Source: Streptomyces sp. SLBN-31 (lineage in GTDB: Bacteria > Actinomycetota > Actinomycetes > Streptomycetales > Streptomycetaceae). From it: a stretch of DNA of 64,000 nucleotides. Shown here one piece after another: positions 38,198-46,362 of this stretch (its first letter is position 1; every line of letters begins with the position of its first letter). Under the pieces are notes generated by a model, which was not told the origin of the DNA, searched no databases, and was given only the letters and a program-made list of their open reading frames with translations. Position numbers and translations under genes: made by a program. The stretch covers positions 3,534,001 to 3,598,000 of the forward strand of contig NZ_VFNC01000002.1 of the NCBI RefSeq assembly GCF_006715395.1. Direction: 5' to 3'.

Positions 38198-39646
38198 TCA
38201 GTTGAAGGCGCCGAAGGCCTTCGAGAAGGCGAACGCGCTCTGGGTGATCGAGCTGCACGTGGCGTCGGCCGTGGGCTTGGTGCCGCCGGGACACTGCTTG
38301 TCGCGGGTCGCGGACCACATCGACAGGCCGCCCAGGCCCTTGGACTTGGCGAAGTCCACCAGCTGGGTGGCGTCGTCGACCTTGAAGACCTCGGTGGAGA
38401 CGTCGTTGACGCCGATCATCGGGGTCACCGCGACCGTCTTCCACGCCGCGCTGTCGGAGAGGCCGAGGACGCTCTTGACCTGCGCCTGGGTGGCGGTCGC
38501 GGCCTGCACGGCGTAGGTGCCCATGTCACCGCTGTACGAGGCGCCGTAGTCCATGGCCATGATGTTGACGGTGGAGGTCTTCACGCCGTTGGACTTGGCG
38601 TTGGACAGGAGGTTCACACCGTCCTGGGTGAGGCCCTCGGGCATCACGGGCAGGGTGAACGACACGTCCAGGCCGGGGTGCTGTGCCTGGAGCTTGGCTA
38701 TCGCCTGGGCGCGGCGGGTGTTCGCGGCCGTGTTCGGCAGCGCGCCGCCCTCGACGTCGAAGTCGACCTTGGTCAGCTTGTACGCGTCCACGACCTTCCC
38801 GTACGCCGCGGCCAGCGCGTCCGCCGAGGAGCAGGTCGTGGCCAGCTCCGAGCCGGAGGCGCCGCCGAAGGAGACCCGGACGTCGCCGCCCTTGGCGCGC
38901 AGCGAGCCGATCTGCGCGGCGACACCGTCGCTGCCGAGGTCCGTCACCCCGCCCCACTTGGGGGTGCAGCCGCCGCCGTCGGTGACGAACGCGAGGTTGT
39001 AGGTCTTCACACCGGTGGCGTCGGCGCTCGCGAGGAGGTCGAAGGCCGGGTAGAGGGAGGTGTCGACGTAGGGCGCGAAGCCCGCGCTCGTCGTGGTGCC
39101 GCTGCCCGTGCCGGTGCTCTGCGAGGGGGACGCGGTGGGGGTGGGGGTCGCCGTCGGCTTGGGCGTCGCCGTGGGGGTCGGGGACTCGGTGGGGCGGCCG
39201 CTCGGCTCGGGCGCCGGGCCGTCGTCCGCGGAGCACTTGGCGCCGTCGATGACACAACCCCGCGGGTCCGCCGTGCCGTTGACGACGAAGCCGACGGTGA
39301 CGGACTTGCCGGGCGCGAGGCCGTCGGTGTCCCACTTCGCCGGGGTGACGGTGACGTGCTGCCCGCTCACGGCCGACTCGGCGTTCCACAGGGAACTGAG
39401 CTTGGCGCCCGACGGAAGGTCGAACTCCAGCTTCCAGGTCTTCTCCGTCGCGCCGCTGTTGTTCGTCACGACGTACTGGGCGGTGTACCCCGTCGACCAG
39501 TCGCTGGTCTTCGTGTACGCGGCGCCGACGCCGGCCGCGTGCGCGGTGCCGGTGAGGAGGACCGCGCCACCGCCCACGACGGCCGCGGCGACGACACCGC
39601 CGATGACCTTGTTCCTGCCGCTGACCTTGTGTCGATGCATGCTCAT
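38198..39646 (-). CDS. secreted chitinase, CBM2 + GH18
   Basis: A 482-residue secreted enzyme. Domains in order: signal peptide (VIGGVVAAAVVGGGAVLL), a family 2 carbohydrate-binding module (about residues 35-140, with TSDWSTGYTAQYVVTNNSGA), a Pro/Thr linker (about 150-180), and a GH18 catalytic barrel (about 185-482). The catalytic DxDxE is intact in KVDFDVEGG, and substrate-assisted cleavage of chitin is expected. ATGs at 39646 and 39640 are both possible starts. A DasR-like box lies 99 bases upstream. It faces bglC across tandem hairpins. Confidence 0.93.
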   Translation of the reverse strand: MSMHRHKVSGRNKVIGGVVAAAVVGGGAVLLTGTAHAAGVGAAYTKTSDWSTGYTAQYVVTNNSGATEKTWKLEFDLPSGAKLSSLWNAESAVSGQHVTVTPAKWDTDGLAPGKSVTVGFVVNGTADPRGCVIDGAKCSADDGPAPEPSGRPTESPTPTATPKPTATPTPTASPSQSTGTGSGTTTSAGFAPYVDTSLYPAFDLLASADATGVKTYNLAFVTDGGGCTPKWGGVTDLGSDGVAAQIGSLRAKGGDVRVSFGGASGSELATTCSSADALAAAYGKVVDAYKLTKVDFDVEGGALPNTAANTRRAQAIAKLQAQHPGLDVSFTLPVMPEGLTQDGVNLLSNAKSNGVKTSTVNIMAMDYGASYSGDMGTYAVQAATATQAQVKSVLGLSDSAAWKTVAVTPMIGVNDVSTEVFKVDDATQLVDFAKSKGLGGLSMWSATRDKQCPGGTKPTADATCSSITQSAFAFSKAFGAFN

Positions 39647-39744
39647 GGCGAGGCACGCTAGCGAGCCGGAATCGGGCAAAGTTCCTGATCCGGGCGGGGG
39701 TTGAGGATCTTAGGGTGCGCTTAAGGAAGGGATCGGGGGCGGTT

Positions 39745-39760
39745 AAAGGTCGAGACCAAT
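39745..39760. promoter_or_regulatory. DasR-responsive element (dre) upstream of chitinase
   Basis: On the minus strand the site reads ATTGGTCTCGACCTTT, 13 of 16 matches to the degenerate dre consensus. It is 99 bases upstream of the chitinase start codon and beyond the end of the sensor-kinase gene, so the chitinase is the only sensible target. Confidence 0.6.
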
Positions 39761-39782
39761 ACGCCTTCGGCGTCGCTCCGAC

Positions 39783-41159
39783 TCACCTCGCGACGGCCCG
39801 TCTGCGCCGGCGCACCGACCGGTGGCCCCGTCCGCCCGGCGTCCGTGCCCGCCCGTCCAGCTGGATCCAGATCCGCACCTCGGTGCCGCCGAGCACGGAC
39901 GACCCGATCCGCACGTCACCGCCGGTCGACTCCGCGAGGCGCCGCACGATGTCCAGTCCGAGGCCGGTGGAGCCGTCGCTGCCCGATCCGCGGCCGCGCG
40001 CCATGGCCGCCTCGGGGTCGAGGATGCCCGGGCCCGCGTCGGAGACGAGCACGATCACCGCGTCCTCGCCGTTGTGCAGGTCGACCGCGAAGGCCGTGCC
40101 CTCGGCGGTGTGCCGGAAGACGTTGCCGAGCAGGGCGTCCAGCGCGGCCGCGAGATCCGCCCGGGCCACGGGTATCCGCACCGGCCGGTCGGCGCCGGCC
40201 ACCCGCCACTTGCGGCCCTCGTCCTCGGCCAGCGCCGACCAGAACGCCATCCGCTCGCGCACCACCTCGGCCGCGTCGCACCCGGCGCCCGGCCCGGCCG
40301 CGGCGGTCTGCGGCTTGGCCTCCCGGGCGGTGCGGATGATCGTGTCGACCTCGCGCTCCAGCTGGGCGACGGCGGCCCTGGTCTGATCCGCGGCGGGCCC
40401 CTCGCCGAGCGAGGCCGCGTTGAGCCGCAGCACGGTCAGGGGGGTGCGCAGTCGGTGGGACAGGTCCGCAGCCAACTCGCGCTCATTGGCCAGGAGTTGT
40501 ACGACCTGGTCGGCCATGGAGTTGAACGCGACCGCCGCCAGCCGCAGTTCGGTCGGCCCCTCCTCCGGCACCCGTGCCCCCAGCTTGCCCTCCCCCAGCT
40601 CGTGCGCGCCCTCGACCAGCCGCTGGGCGGGCTGCACCATCCGCACTCCCAGCCGGTCGGCGACCGCGACGGAGCCGACGATCAGCGCGACGCCGACCCC
40701 GGCGAGCACCGCCCAGGCCGTGCCGACGCCGTTGCTGACCTCGGACTCGGGCACGAACACCTCGACGACCGCGATGGCGCCGGAGCTGACCGCGACCGGC
40801 GAGAGCAGGGTGAAGCCGCCGGGGACCTCGGTGGTGGAGGCGCGGCCCAGCTTCCGCACGGTGGCGATGTCCTTGCCGGCGGCGCGGCTGCGCCCGATGT
40901 CGACGGCAGCCCTGCCGTCGGCCGACGGTATGTGCACGGCCACTTCGGCGTCGGAGCCCGCCGAGGCGACGACCTTCTCCAGCTGGTCGCGCTCGGTGGT
41001 GATGGAAAGCGCCGGGGCGACGGCGGCGGCCTGCCGCTCGGCGTTGGAGAACGCCCGGTCCCGGGCCATCTCCTTGATGACGAGCCCGAGCGGCACGGCG
41101 AAGGCGACCACGACCATCGCGGTCACCGCCAGACAGACCTTGACCAGCGCCCATCTCAT
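39783..41159 (-). CDS. two-component sensor histidine kinase
   Basis: A 458-residue membrane sensor kinase: first membrane span at about residues 5-28, an extracellular sensor segment (about 30-145), second span (about 147-167), HAMP linker, HisKA with phosphorylated H235 in DLSHRLRTP, and an HATPase domain with VSDAGPGI and STGLGLDIVRRLAESTGG. The C-terminal tail is very arginine-rich. The ATG overlaps the stop of the response-regulator gene (ATGA), so the pair is one operon. The signal is unknown. Confidence 0.93.
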   Translation of the reverse strand: MRWALVKVCLAVTAMVVVAFAVPLGLVIKEMARDRAFSNAERQAAAVAPALSITTERDQLEKVVASAGSDAEVAVHIPSADGRAAVDIGRSRAAGKDIATVRKLGRASTTEVPGGFTLLSPVAVSSGAIAVVEVFVPESEVSNGVGTAWAVLAGVGVALIVGSVAVADRLGVRMVQPAQRLVEGAHELGEGKLGARVPEEGPTELRLAAVAFNSMADQVVQLLANERELAADLSHRLRTPLTVLRLNAASLGEGPAADQTRAAVAQLEREVDTIIRTAREAKPQTAAAGPGAGCDAAEVVRERMAFWSALAEDEGRKWRVAGADRPVRIPVARADLAAALDALLGNVFRHTAEGTAFAVDLHNGEDAVIVLVSDAGPGILDPEAAMARGRGSGSDGSTGLGLDIVRRLAESTGGDVRIGSSVLGGTEVRIWIQLDGRARTPGGRGHRSVRRRRRAVAR

Positions 41160-41860
41160 CGGGGCACCTCCCCGCCGGGCGGCTCCAGCTTCACGCCGAC
41201 GCCCCGCAGTGTGTGCAGATAGCACGGTTGCGCCGCCGTCTCGCCCAACTTCCGCCGCAGCCAGGAGAGATGGACGTCGATGGTCTGGTCGTCTCCGTAG
41301 GACTGCTGCCAGACCTCGGCGAGGAGTTCCTTGCGGGCCACGACGACTCCGGGGCGGCCGGCCAGAAAGGCGAGCAGGTCGAACTCGCGGCGGGTGAGGT
41401 CGAGCCGGACGCCGTCCAGCTCGGCCTGGCGGCGCAGCGGGTCGACGGTCAGGCCGCCGACGCGCAGGACGCTGGACGGCGGTACGTCGCCGGCGGCGGT
41501 GCGGGAGCGCCGTAGCACCGCCGCCATCCTCGCCGAGAGGTGCTCCACCGAGAACGGCTTGGTCAGGTAGTCGTCCGCGCCCGCGTTCAGCAGCCGGACG
41601 ATCTCCGTCTCGTCGTCCCGGGCGGTGGCGATGATCACGGGCACGTCGGTGATCCCGCGCAGCATCTTCAGCGCCTCGGAGCCGTCGAGATCGGGCAGAC
41701 CGAGGTCCAGGACGACCACGTCGAAACGGAAATGGGCGACCTCGCGCAGCGCCTCCAGCGCCGTCCCGACACTGCGCACGGTATGCGCGGCATCGGTCAG
41801 GTGCCGGATCAGCGCCGAACGTACGAACTGGTCGTCCTCGACCACTAGCACACTTGCCAT
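41156..41860 (-). CDS. OmpR-family response regulator
   Basis: A 234-residue regulator. The receiver domain has the acidic pair in VVEDD, phospho-acceptor D52 in VVLDLGLPD and the conserved Lys in YLTKPF. The winged-helix OmpR domain (about residues 130-230) has LTRREFDLLAFLAGRPG and IDVHLSWLRRKLG. The ATG at 41860 is chosen because the conserved domain starts at once; the longer upstream frame is not supported. It is divergent from the secreted-protein gene at 41949 with 88 bases between starts. Confidence 0.93.
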   Translation of the reverse strand: MASVLVVEDDQFVRSALIRHLTDAAHTVRSVGTALEALREVAHFRFDVVVLDLGLPDLDGSEALKMLRGITDVPVIIATARDDETEIVRLLNAGADDYLTKPFSVEHLSARMAAVLRRSRTAAGDVPPSSVLRVGGLTVDPLRRQAELDGVRLDLTRREFDLLAFLAGRPGVVVARKELLAEVWQQSYGDDQTIDVHLSWLRRKLGETAAQPCYLHTLRGVGVKLEPPGGEVPR

Positions 41861-41948
41861 GCGCGGCACCGTACGCCATGCGGGCGGGCCGCACCGGAGC
41901 CTGTGGATAACTCCGAGCATGTGCGGCCCGTGGGACTCGTGAGGCAGT

Positions 41949-42467
41949 ATGACGGCGATGCGCAGAGGACTCGTACACGTACTGGCTTGGTCGCTCGCCA
42001 CGGGCGCGGCGGTCACGCTGTCGTGGTGGGGCGTCCACACGGTGATGGCCGGCACGGCCTACGACCCGCCGCGCGCCCTGCCCATCACGGCGGCCGGCGC
42101 CACCACGCAGGAGGCGAAACCGCTGGCGTCGTCGACGAGGCGCCCCTCCCCGACGCCGTCGCGCAGCCCGTCGGCGAAGCCGTCCCGGAGTCCGGCGCCG
42201 ACGCCCTCGAAGACCCCGTCCCCCACCGCGTCCCCTACCGCCTCCGGGCACGTCAAGAGCTATGACACCGACGGCGGTCGGGTGGTCTTCGACCTCGGCG
42301 CGAGTTCGGCGACGCTCGTGATGGCGGCCCCGGACACCGGCTGGTCGATGCAGACGTGGAAGACGGACACCTGGATCCGGGTGGAGTTCACCTCGGGCAC
42401 GGACAAGGTGTCGGTGATCTGCGCCTGGCACGACGGCCCGCCCCATGTGGACGTGGGGAACTACTAG
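41949..42467 (+). CDS. membrane-anchored or secreted hypothetical protein
   Basis: A 172-residue protein with an N-terminal hydrophobic segment (LVHVLAWSLATGAAVTLSWW), a Ser/Pro/Thr-rich low-complexity spacer (about residues 60-100, with SPTPSRSPSAKPSRSP), and a small C-terminal beta-rich domain ending HDGPPHVDVGNY. The spacer implies an extracellular domain held away from the membrane. It is divergent from the two-component operon, so it could be its target or signal partner (inference). ATGs at 41949 and 41958 are both possible. I do not recognise the domain. Confidence 0.75.
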   Translation: MTAMRRGLVHVLAWSLATGAAVTLSWWGVHTVMAGTAYDPPRALPITAAGATTQEAKPLASSTRRPSPTPSRSPSAKPSRSPAPTPSKTPSPTASPTASGHVKSYDTDGGRVVFDLGASSATLVMAAPDTGWSMQTWKTDTWIRVEFTSGTDKVSVICAWHDGPPHVDVGNY

Positions 42468-42473
42468 CCGGCC

Positions 42474-43343
42474 CTAGCGGAAGACCGAGGGCGGCGGGGC
42501 GGGGGACGCGGTCGCCTCGGCGTCCGTGACGGGGAGCGCGCCGCCGGTGAAGTCCAGCAGGGCGCGGCCGTGTTCGACGCGGGCCGGGTGCGGGTCGGAG
42601 GCGGCGCGGCGGGTGAGTTCGGCGATGGGCAGCGGGGTGTCGGAGGCGACGAGGACCGCGTTGCCGAAGCGCTTGCCGCGCAGCACGGCCGGGTCGGCGA
42701 TCAGGGCGAGTTCGCGGAAGCGGGCGGCGGCGGTGGCGATCTGGCCGCGCAGATGGGCCAGCGGGGGGCCGTCGGCGAGGTTGGCGGCGTAGGTCCCGCC
42801 CGGCCTGAGGGCCCGGCGTACGTCGTCCAGGAACTCCGTGGAGGTCAGGTGGGCGGGCGTGCGGGCGCCGCTGAACACGTCCGCGACGACGAGGTCGGCC
42901 CAGCCGTCGAGGACCTTGGCGAGACCTTCGCGGGCATCCGCGGAGCGCACTTTGACACGGGCGTTCTGGTCCAGCGGCAGCCGTTTTCGCACCAGTTGGA
43001 CGAGGGCCGCGTCGCGCTCGACGACCTGCTGGGTGGAGCGGGGGCGGGTGGCGGCGACGTAGCGGGCGAGGGTGAGGGCGCCCCCGCCGAGGTGCACGGC
43101 GTGCACGGGCTTTCCGGCCGGTGCGGCGAGATCGATGACGTGGCCGAGCCGGCGCTGGTACTCGAAGGAGAGGTGGGAGGGGTCGTCGAGATCGACGTGC
43201 GACTGCGGCGCCCCGTCGATCAACAGCGTCCAGGCGCGCGCCCGGTCCCGGTCGGGTATGAGCTCGGCGAGTCCGCCGTCGACGGCCTCGACGACGGCTT
43301 CGGCGCCGGCACCGCCGCGCCGCGGACTCCTGGACTTTCCCAT
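42474..43343 (-). CDS. spermidine-synthase-like methyltransferase-fold protein
   Basis: A 289-residue Rossmann-fold protein of the spermidine synthase/SAM methyltransferase superfamily. AVHLGGGALTLARYVAATRP is the glycine-rich nucleotide loop, VVERDAALVQLVRKRLPL the acidic strand, and WADLVVADVFSGARTP the next strand. Many actinobacterial relatives are labelled fused polyamine synthases but lack firm polyamine-site residues, so the activity is open. It converges on the previous gene with only 6 bases between stops. Confidence 0.75.
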   Translation of the reverse strand: MGKSRSPRRGGAGAEAVVEAVDGGLAELIPDRDRARAWTLLIDGAPQSHVDLDDPSHLSFEYQRRLGHVIDLAAPAGKPVHAVHLGGGALTLARYVAATRPRSTQQVVERDAALVQLVRKRLPLDQNARVKVRSADAREGLAKVLDGWADLVVADVFSGARTPAHLTSTEFLDDVRRALRPGGTYAANLADGPPLAHLRGQIATAAARFRELALIADPAVLRGKRFGNAVLVASDTPLPIAELTRRAASDPHPARVEHGRALLDFTGGALPVTDAEATASPAPPPSVFR

Positions 43344-43391
43344 TGCGCCATTATCGGCACGCCGGGACCGCCCCGCCCGCCCGGACCGGGC

Positions 43392-43823
43392 TCACCGGCA
43401 GTTGTCGGCGGCCTCGATCAGCCGGGCCGCCTCGCCGAGCGCCGCACGCAGCACCGCCGGATCGGTCGCGAGGTCGACCTCGCCGGGGGGCAGCAGCCAG
43501 TCGGACCCCTCGACGAGCGGCTCGGGGTTCAGGCTCATCCCCCGCCCGTCGGTCTCGGTGCAGGTACTGCCCGGCACGTCCCAGGCGGCGGCCGTGCCGG
43601 GCGGGACCAGGAAGCCGAGAGTGTCGCAGCCGTCGTCGTGCAGGACGGGCCCGACGGCGTCGCCGGCCCCGCGGCGCAGGATGTCGACGGCCTCCAGTCC
43701 CTGCCGGGCCGGCACGGTGACGAGGTCGCAGGGGCCGTCGGTGAGGGGCGGCGGGCTGTGGTCCGGGGTCGGGGCGCGCCCCGCCGTCGTCGATGACGTC
43801 GTCTTCATCCCGGCATCCACCAC
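43392..43823 (-). CDS. small protein similar to prim-pol N-terminal domain
   Basis: A 143-residue protein with CDLVTVPARQGLEAVDIL near residue 32 and TLGFLVPPGTAAAWDVPG near residue 67. These match in order FDVVSAPAVFGRRMVDRL and MLLFAAPGTAQRLP of the protein at 51990, so the two are paralogues. Such proteins are often annotated as bifunctional DNA primase/polymerase N-terminal domain. I see no clear catalytic acidic triad, so a polymerase activity is doubtful. The GTG at 43823 has AAGGAGG 6 bases upstream. Confidence 0.65.
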   Translation of the reverse strand: MVDAGMKTTSSTTAGRAPTPDHSPPPLTDGPCDLVTVPARQGLEAVDILRRGAGDAVGPVLHDDGCDTLGFLVPPGTAAAWDVPGSTCTETDGRGMSLNPEPLVEGSDWLLPPGEVDLATDPAVLRAALGEAARLIEAADNCR

Positions 43824-44094
43824 GGAACCCCTCCTTGAACGAAGCGGGTCGGGAGTCGGGCGGCTCCCGGTCCACCGGGTTCAACGCGGGCGCGTGTCAA
43901 CGGCTACGGCGGAAGTGCGCCACAAAGGATGGCAGTTCATGGCAGATCCGGGATGAGATATCCGCTTTGTAGCCAAACCCTGCGTGGCGGGTCCGGCACA
44001 GCGGGTACGTTCTTGCCCGCCGGAAACGGGGTTTCACAGTTCAACCCGTCCCAAACCCGGCATGGTTCGACGGTTCGCACGAGAGGACCCGGCC

Positions 44095-45537
44095 ATGGCG
44101 TCGTCAAAGGTGACTTCGTCCCAGCCCCTGCCCGCCCGCCCGACGCGGCCCAACGCCGCCTTCCGCCGACTGCGCGGCCGGCGCTCGCCGGCCGAGTTCG
44201 CCGCGGCGGTGCGGCGGGCCGCCCGGGAGATCGGGGAGCGGGTCAGCTGCGACGCGCGCTACGTGGGCCGGGTGGAGGCGGGCGAGATCCGCTGCCCCAA
44301 CTACGCCTATGAGCGGGTGTTCCTGCACATGTTCCCCGGCCGCACGCTCACCGACCTGGGCTTCGCGCCCCGGTCGTCCGTACGCGGACGCCGGGCGCGC
44401 GCGGACGAGGACGCGCCGCTCGCGCCTCCGGCGAGCCGGGCGTGCGCGACCGGTGAGACTCCTGGGGCGCAGGAGCCGTATGACACACCGAACCACGAGA
44501 CCTACGACGACTTCGAGGAGAGCGACGTGCTGCGTCGCGCATTCATGACCGGCGGCGCCACCGTGGCCGCGGCCTCGCTGGGGCCCATCGGGCTCGCCTT
44601 CGACGCCGCGGCGGCGGGACGGCCCGTCCGCCGCGCCGGGACGAGCCAGGCGCACGCGCTGGAGGAGGCCGTCCGCAGAATCCGGCTGCTGGACGACCGG
44701 CACGGCGCGGACGGCCTCTACCGGCGCGCGTCGCTTCCGCTGCGCGCCGCCTACGCGCTACTGGACGCCGGCGCGACCCGTCAGGCGACCGCCGACCGGC
44801 TGCACTCGGGCGCCGGCGAACTCGCCATCTCGGTGGGCTGGCTGGCGCACGACTCGGGGCGCTTCGACGACGCCCGCTCGCACTACGCGGAGGCCCTCGC
44901 GACCGCCCGGATGACCGGCGACGACGGCTTGGAGGCGCACGCCTTCTGCAACACCGCCTTCCTCGCGCGCGACGCGGGGCGGCCGCGCGAGGCGGTGCGG
45001 GCGGCGCAGGCCGCGCAACGCGTCGGCCGCAGTGTGGGATCCGCCCGCCTGATGTCGCTGCTCGCGCTGCGCGAGGCGGGCGGCTGGGCCGGCCTCGCCG
45101 ACCGCACCGGCTGCGAACAGGCGCTCGCCCGCGCCCAGGTCCTCTTCGAGCGGGGCCCCTCGGACGCCGACCCGGAGTGGATGAGCTTCTACGGGGAGGC
45201 CGAACTGGAAGGCTTGGAGGCGCAGTGCTGGTCCACGCTGGGCGACTGGCCGCGCGCCGCCCGGCACGCGCGCCGCGCCGCGCGACTGCAGGACCCGCAC
45301 TTCACCCGCAACATCGCCCTGTACACGGCGGAGCTGGCGGACGACCTCGCGCGGGGCGGCCGGCCGGACGAGGCGGCGGACGCGGGGATGCGAGTGCTGG
45401 ACCTGCTGGACCAGGTGCAGTCGTCCCGCGTCCAGACGATGCTGGCGGGGACGGCGAGAGTGCTGCTGCCGCACCGGCGGGCGTCGGGGGTCTCGGGGTT
45501 CCTCGAGCGCCACGCGTCGGTGCCGCGCACGGCATGA
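44095..45537 (+). CDS. NsdA-like regulator with TPR-type repeats
   Basis: A 480-residue protein. An N-terminal helix-turn-helix-like domain (about residues 18-85, with RVSCDARYVGRVEAGEIRCP) is followed by a linker, a short hydrophobic stretch with twin arginine-like residues (LRRAFMTGGATVAAASLGPI, near 155), and a C-terminal helical repeat array (about 185-465) of TPR type. This is the architecture of NsdA and related actinobacterial regulators of development and antibiotics. It is probably cytoplasmic despite the Tat-like stretch, which sits mid-protein. The ATG at 44095 has GAGAGGA upstream. Confidence 0.75.
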   Translation: MASSKVTSSQPLPARPTRPNAAFRRLRGRRSPAEFAAAVRRAAREIGERVSCDARYVGRVEAGEIRCPNYAYERVFLHMFPGRTLTDLGFAPRSSVRGRRARADEDAPLAPPASRACATGETPGAQEPYDTPNHETYDDFEESDVLRRAFMTGGATVAAASLGPIGLAFDAAAAGRPVRRAGTSQAHALEEAVRRIRLLDDRHGADGLYRRASLPLRAAYALLDAGATRQATADRLHSGAGELAISVGWLAHDSGRFDDARSHYAEALATARMTGDDGLEAHAFCNTAFLARDAGRPREAVRAAQAAQRVGRSVGSARLMSLLALREAGGWAGLADRTGCEQALARAQVLFERGPSDADPEWMSFYGEAELEGLEAQCWSTLGDWPRAARHARRAARLQDPHFTRNIALYTAELADDLARGGRPDEAADAGMRVLDLLDQVQSSRVQTMLAGTARVLLPHRRASGVSGFLERHASVPRTA

Positions 45538-45572
45538 GAACCCCGGCGCGCCCGGGGCTGGGCCGCCAGGGC

Positions 45573-46166
45573 CTAGGCCAGGTGCCCCGAGTCGTTCCAG
45601 CTCTCGATCGCCGGCTCCCCGTAGGCCCAGCCCAGCACCGACAGCGACGTCGGGTTCAGCCTGACGCGCGCCGCGAAATCGACCGGCAGCCCCAGCCAGC
45701 GCGCCCCGATCGAGCGCAGGATGTGCCCGTGCGCGAACACCAGCACGTCCCGGTCGGCCGAGCGCGCCCAGGCCACCACTTCGTCGGCCCGGGCGGTCAC
45801 CTCCGACAGCGACTCCCCCTGCGGCACCCCGTCCCGCCAGATCAGCCAGCCGGGCCGCACCGCCTGGATCTCGTCCGGCGTCATGCCCTCGTACGCGCCG
45901 TAGTCCCACTCCATCAGCGCGTCCCAGACGGCCGCCCGCTCGCCGAACCCGGCGAGGTCGCACGTCTCACGCGCGCGTACCAGCGGGCTGGTGCGCACCT
46001 CCACCCCGGGCAGGCCCTCGAACGGCGCCCGGTGCAGTCGCTCGCCGAGCACCTTCGCGCCGCGTCGGCCCTCCTCCAGGAGCGGCACGTCGGTCCTGCC
46101 GGTGTGCTTTCCGGACAGCGACCACTCGGTCTGTCCGTGCCGGGCCAGCAGGATGCGCGGTGCCAT
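45573..46166 (-). CDS. histidine phosphatase (phosphoglycerate mutase-like)
   Basis: A 197-residue histidine-phosphatase-superfamily enzyme. The catalytic histidine is in [11 protein letters not shown] at the N-terminus, the acid/base Glu is in [15 protein letters not shown], and the second His is in [13 protein letters not shown]. Small members like this dephosphorylate diverse metabolites; many are not glycolytic mutases. The ATG at 46166 directly precedes the conserved start ([10 protein letters not shown]), so the longer frame to 46217 is rejected. Confidence 0.88.
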   Translation of the reverse strand: MAPRILLARHGQTEWSLSGKHTGRTDVPLLEEGRRGAKVLGERLHRAPFEGLPGVEVRTSPLVRARETCDLAGFGERAAVWDALMEWDYGAYEGMTPDEIQAVRPGWLIWRDGVPQGESLSEVTARADEVVAWARSADRDVLVFAHGHILRSIGARWLGLPVDFAARVRLNPTSLSVLGWAYGEPAIESWNDSGHLA

Positions 46167-46362
46167 GAGGTGGAAACCCTTCCGGAAGAGAAATCGCAGG
46201 CGGAACCGTTCCATCATCCCGCACCCTGTGCGGGGGCAACCCGACGGTCGATCTCTGCGTCTTTGAGGGCCGGGGGCGCCCCACGGGGTGGCGCGCGTAC
46301 ACCGTAAAGTGGCACGACCCGATCACCAGGTGCCGCGCGAGAATGAAGGGGGAGGCGATCGG

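Noticed and set aside
39093..39240. Tandem repeat or CRISPR-like array in the chitinase gene
   Set aside because: It is the coding sequence of a Pro/Thr linker with irregular short repeats and no spacers.
42125..42245. Microsatellite-like repeat
   Set aside because: It encodes the Ser/Pro/Thr-rich spacer of the membrane-anchored protein.
39783..42446. 887-codon minus-strand frame that would fuse the kinase to upstream sequence
   Set aside because: The kinase begins at the ATG overlapping the response-regulator stop. Upstream sequence in that frame is the regulator's shadow.
44560..44640. Tat signal peptide in the NsdA-like protein
   Set aside because: The LRRAFMTGG stretch is about 150 residues into the protein, behind a helix-turn-helix domain, so export is unlikely.
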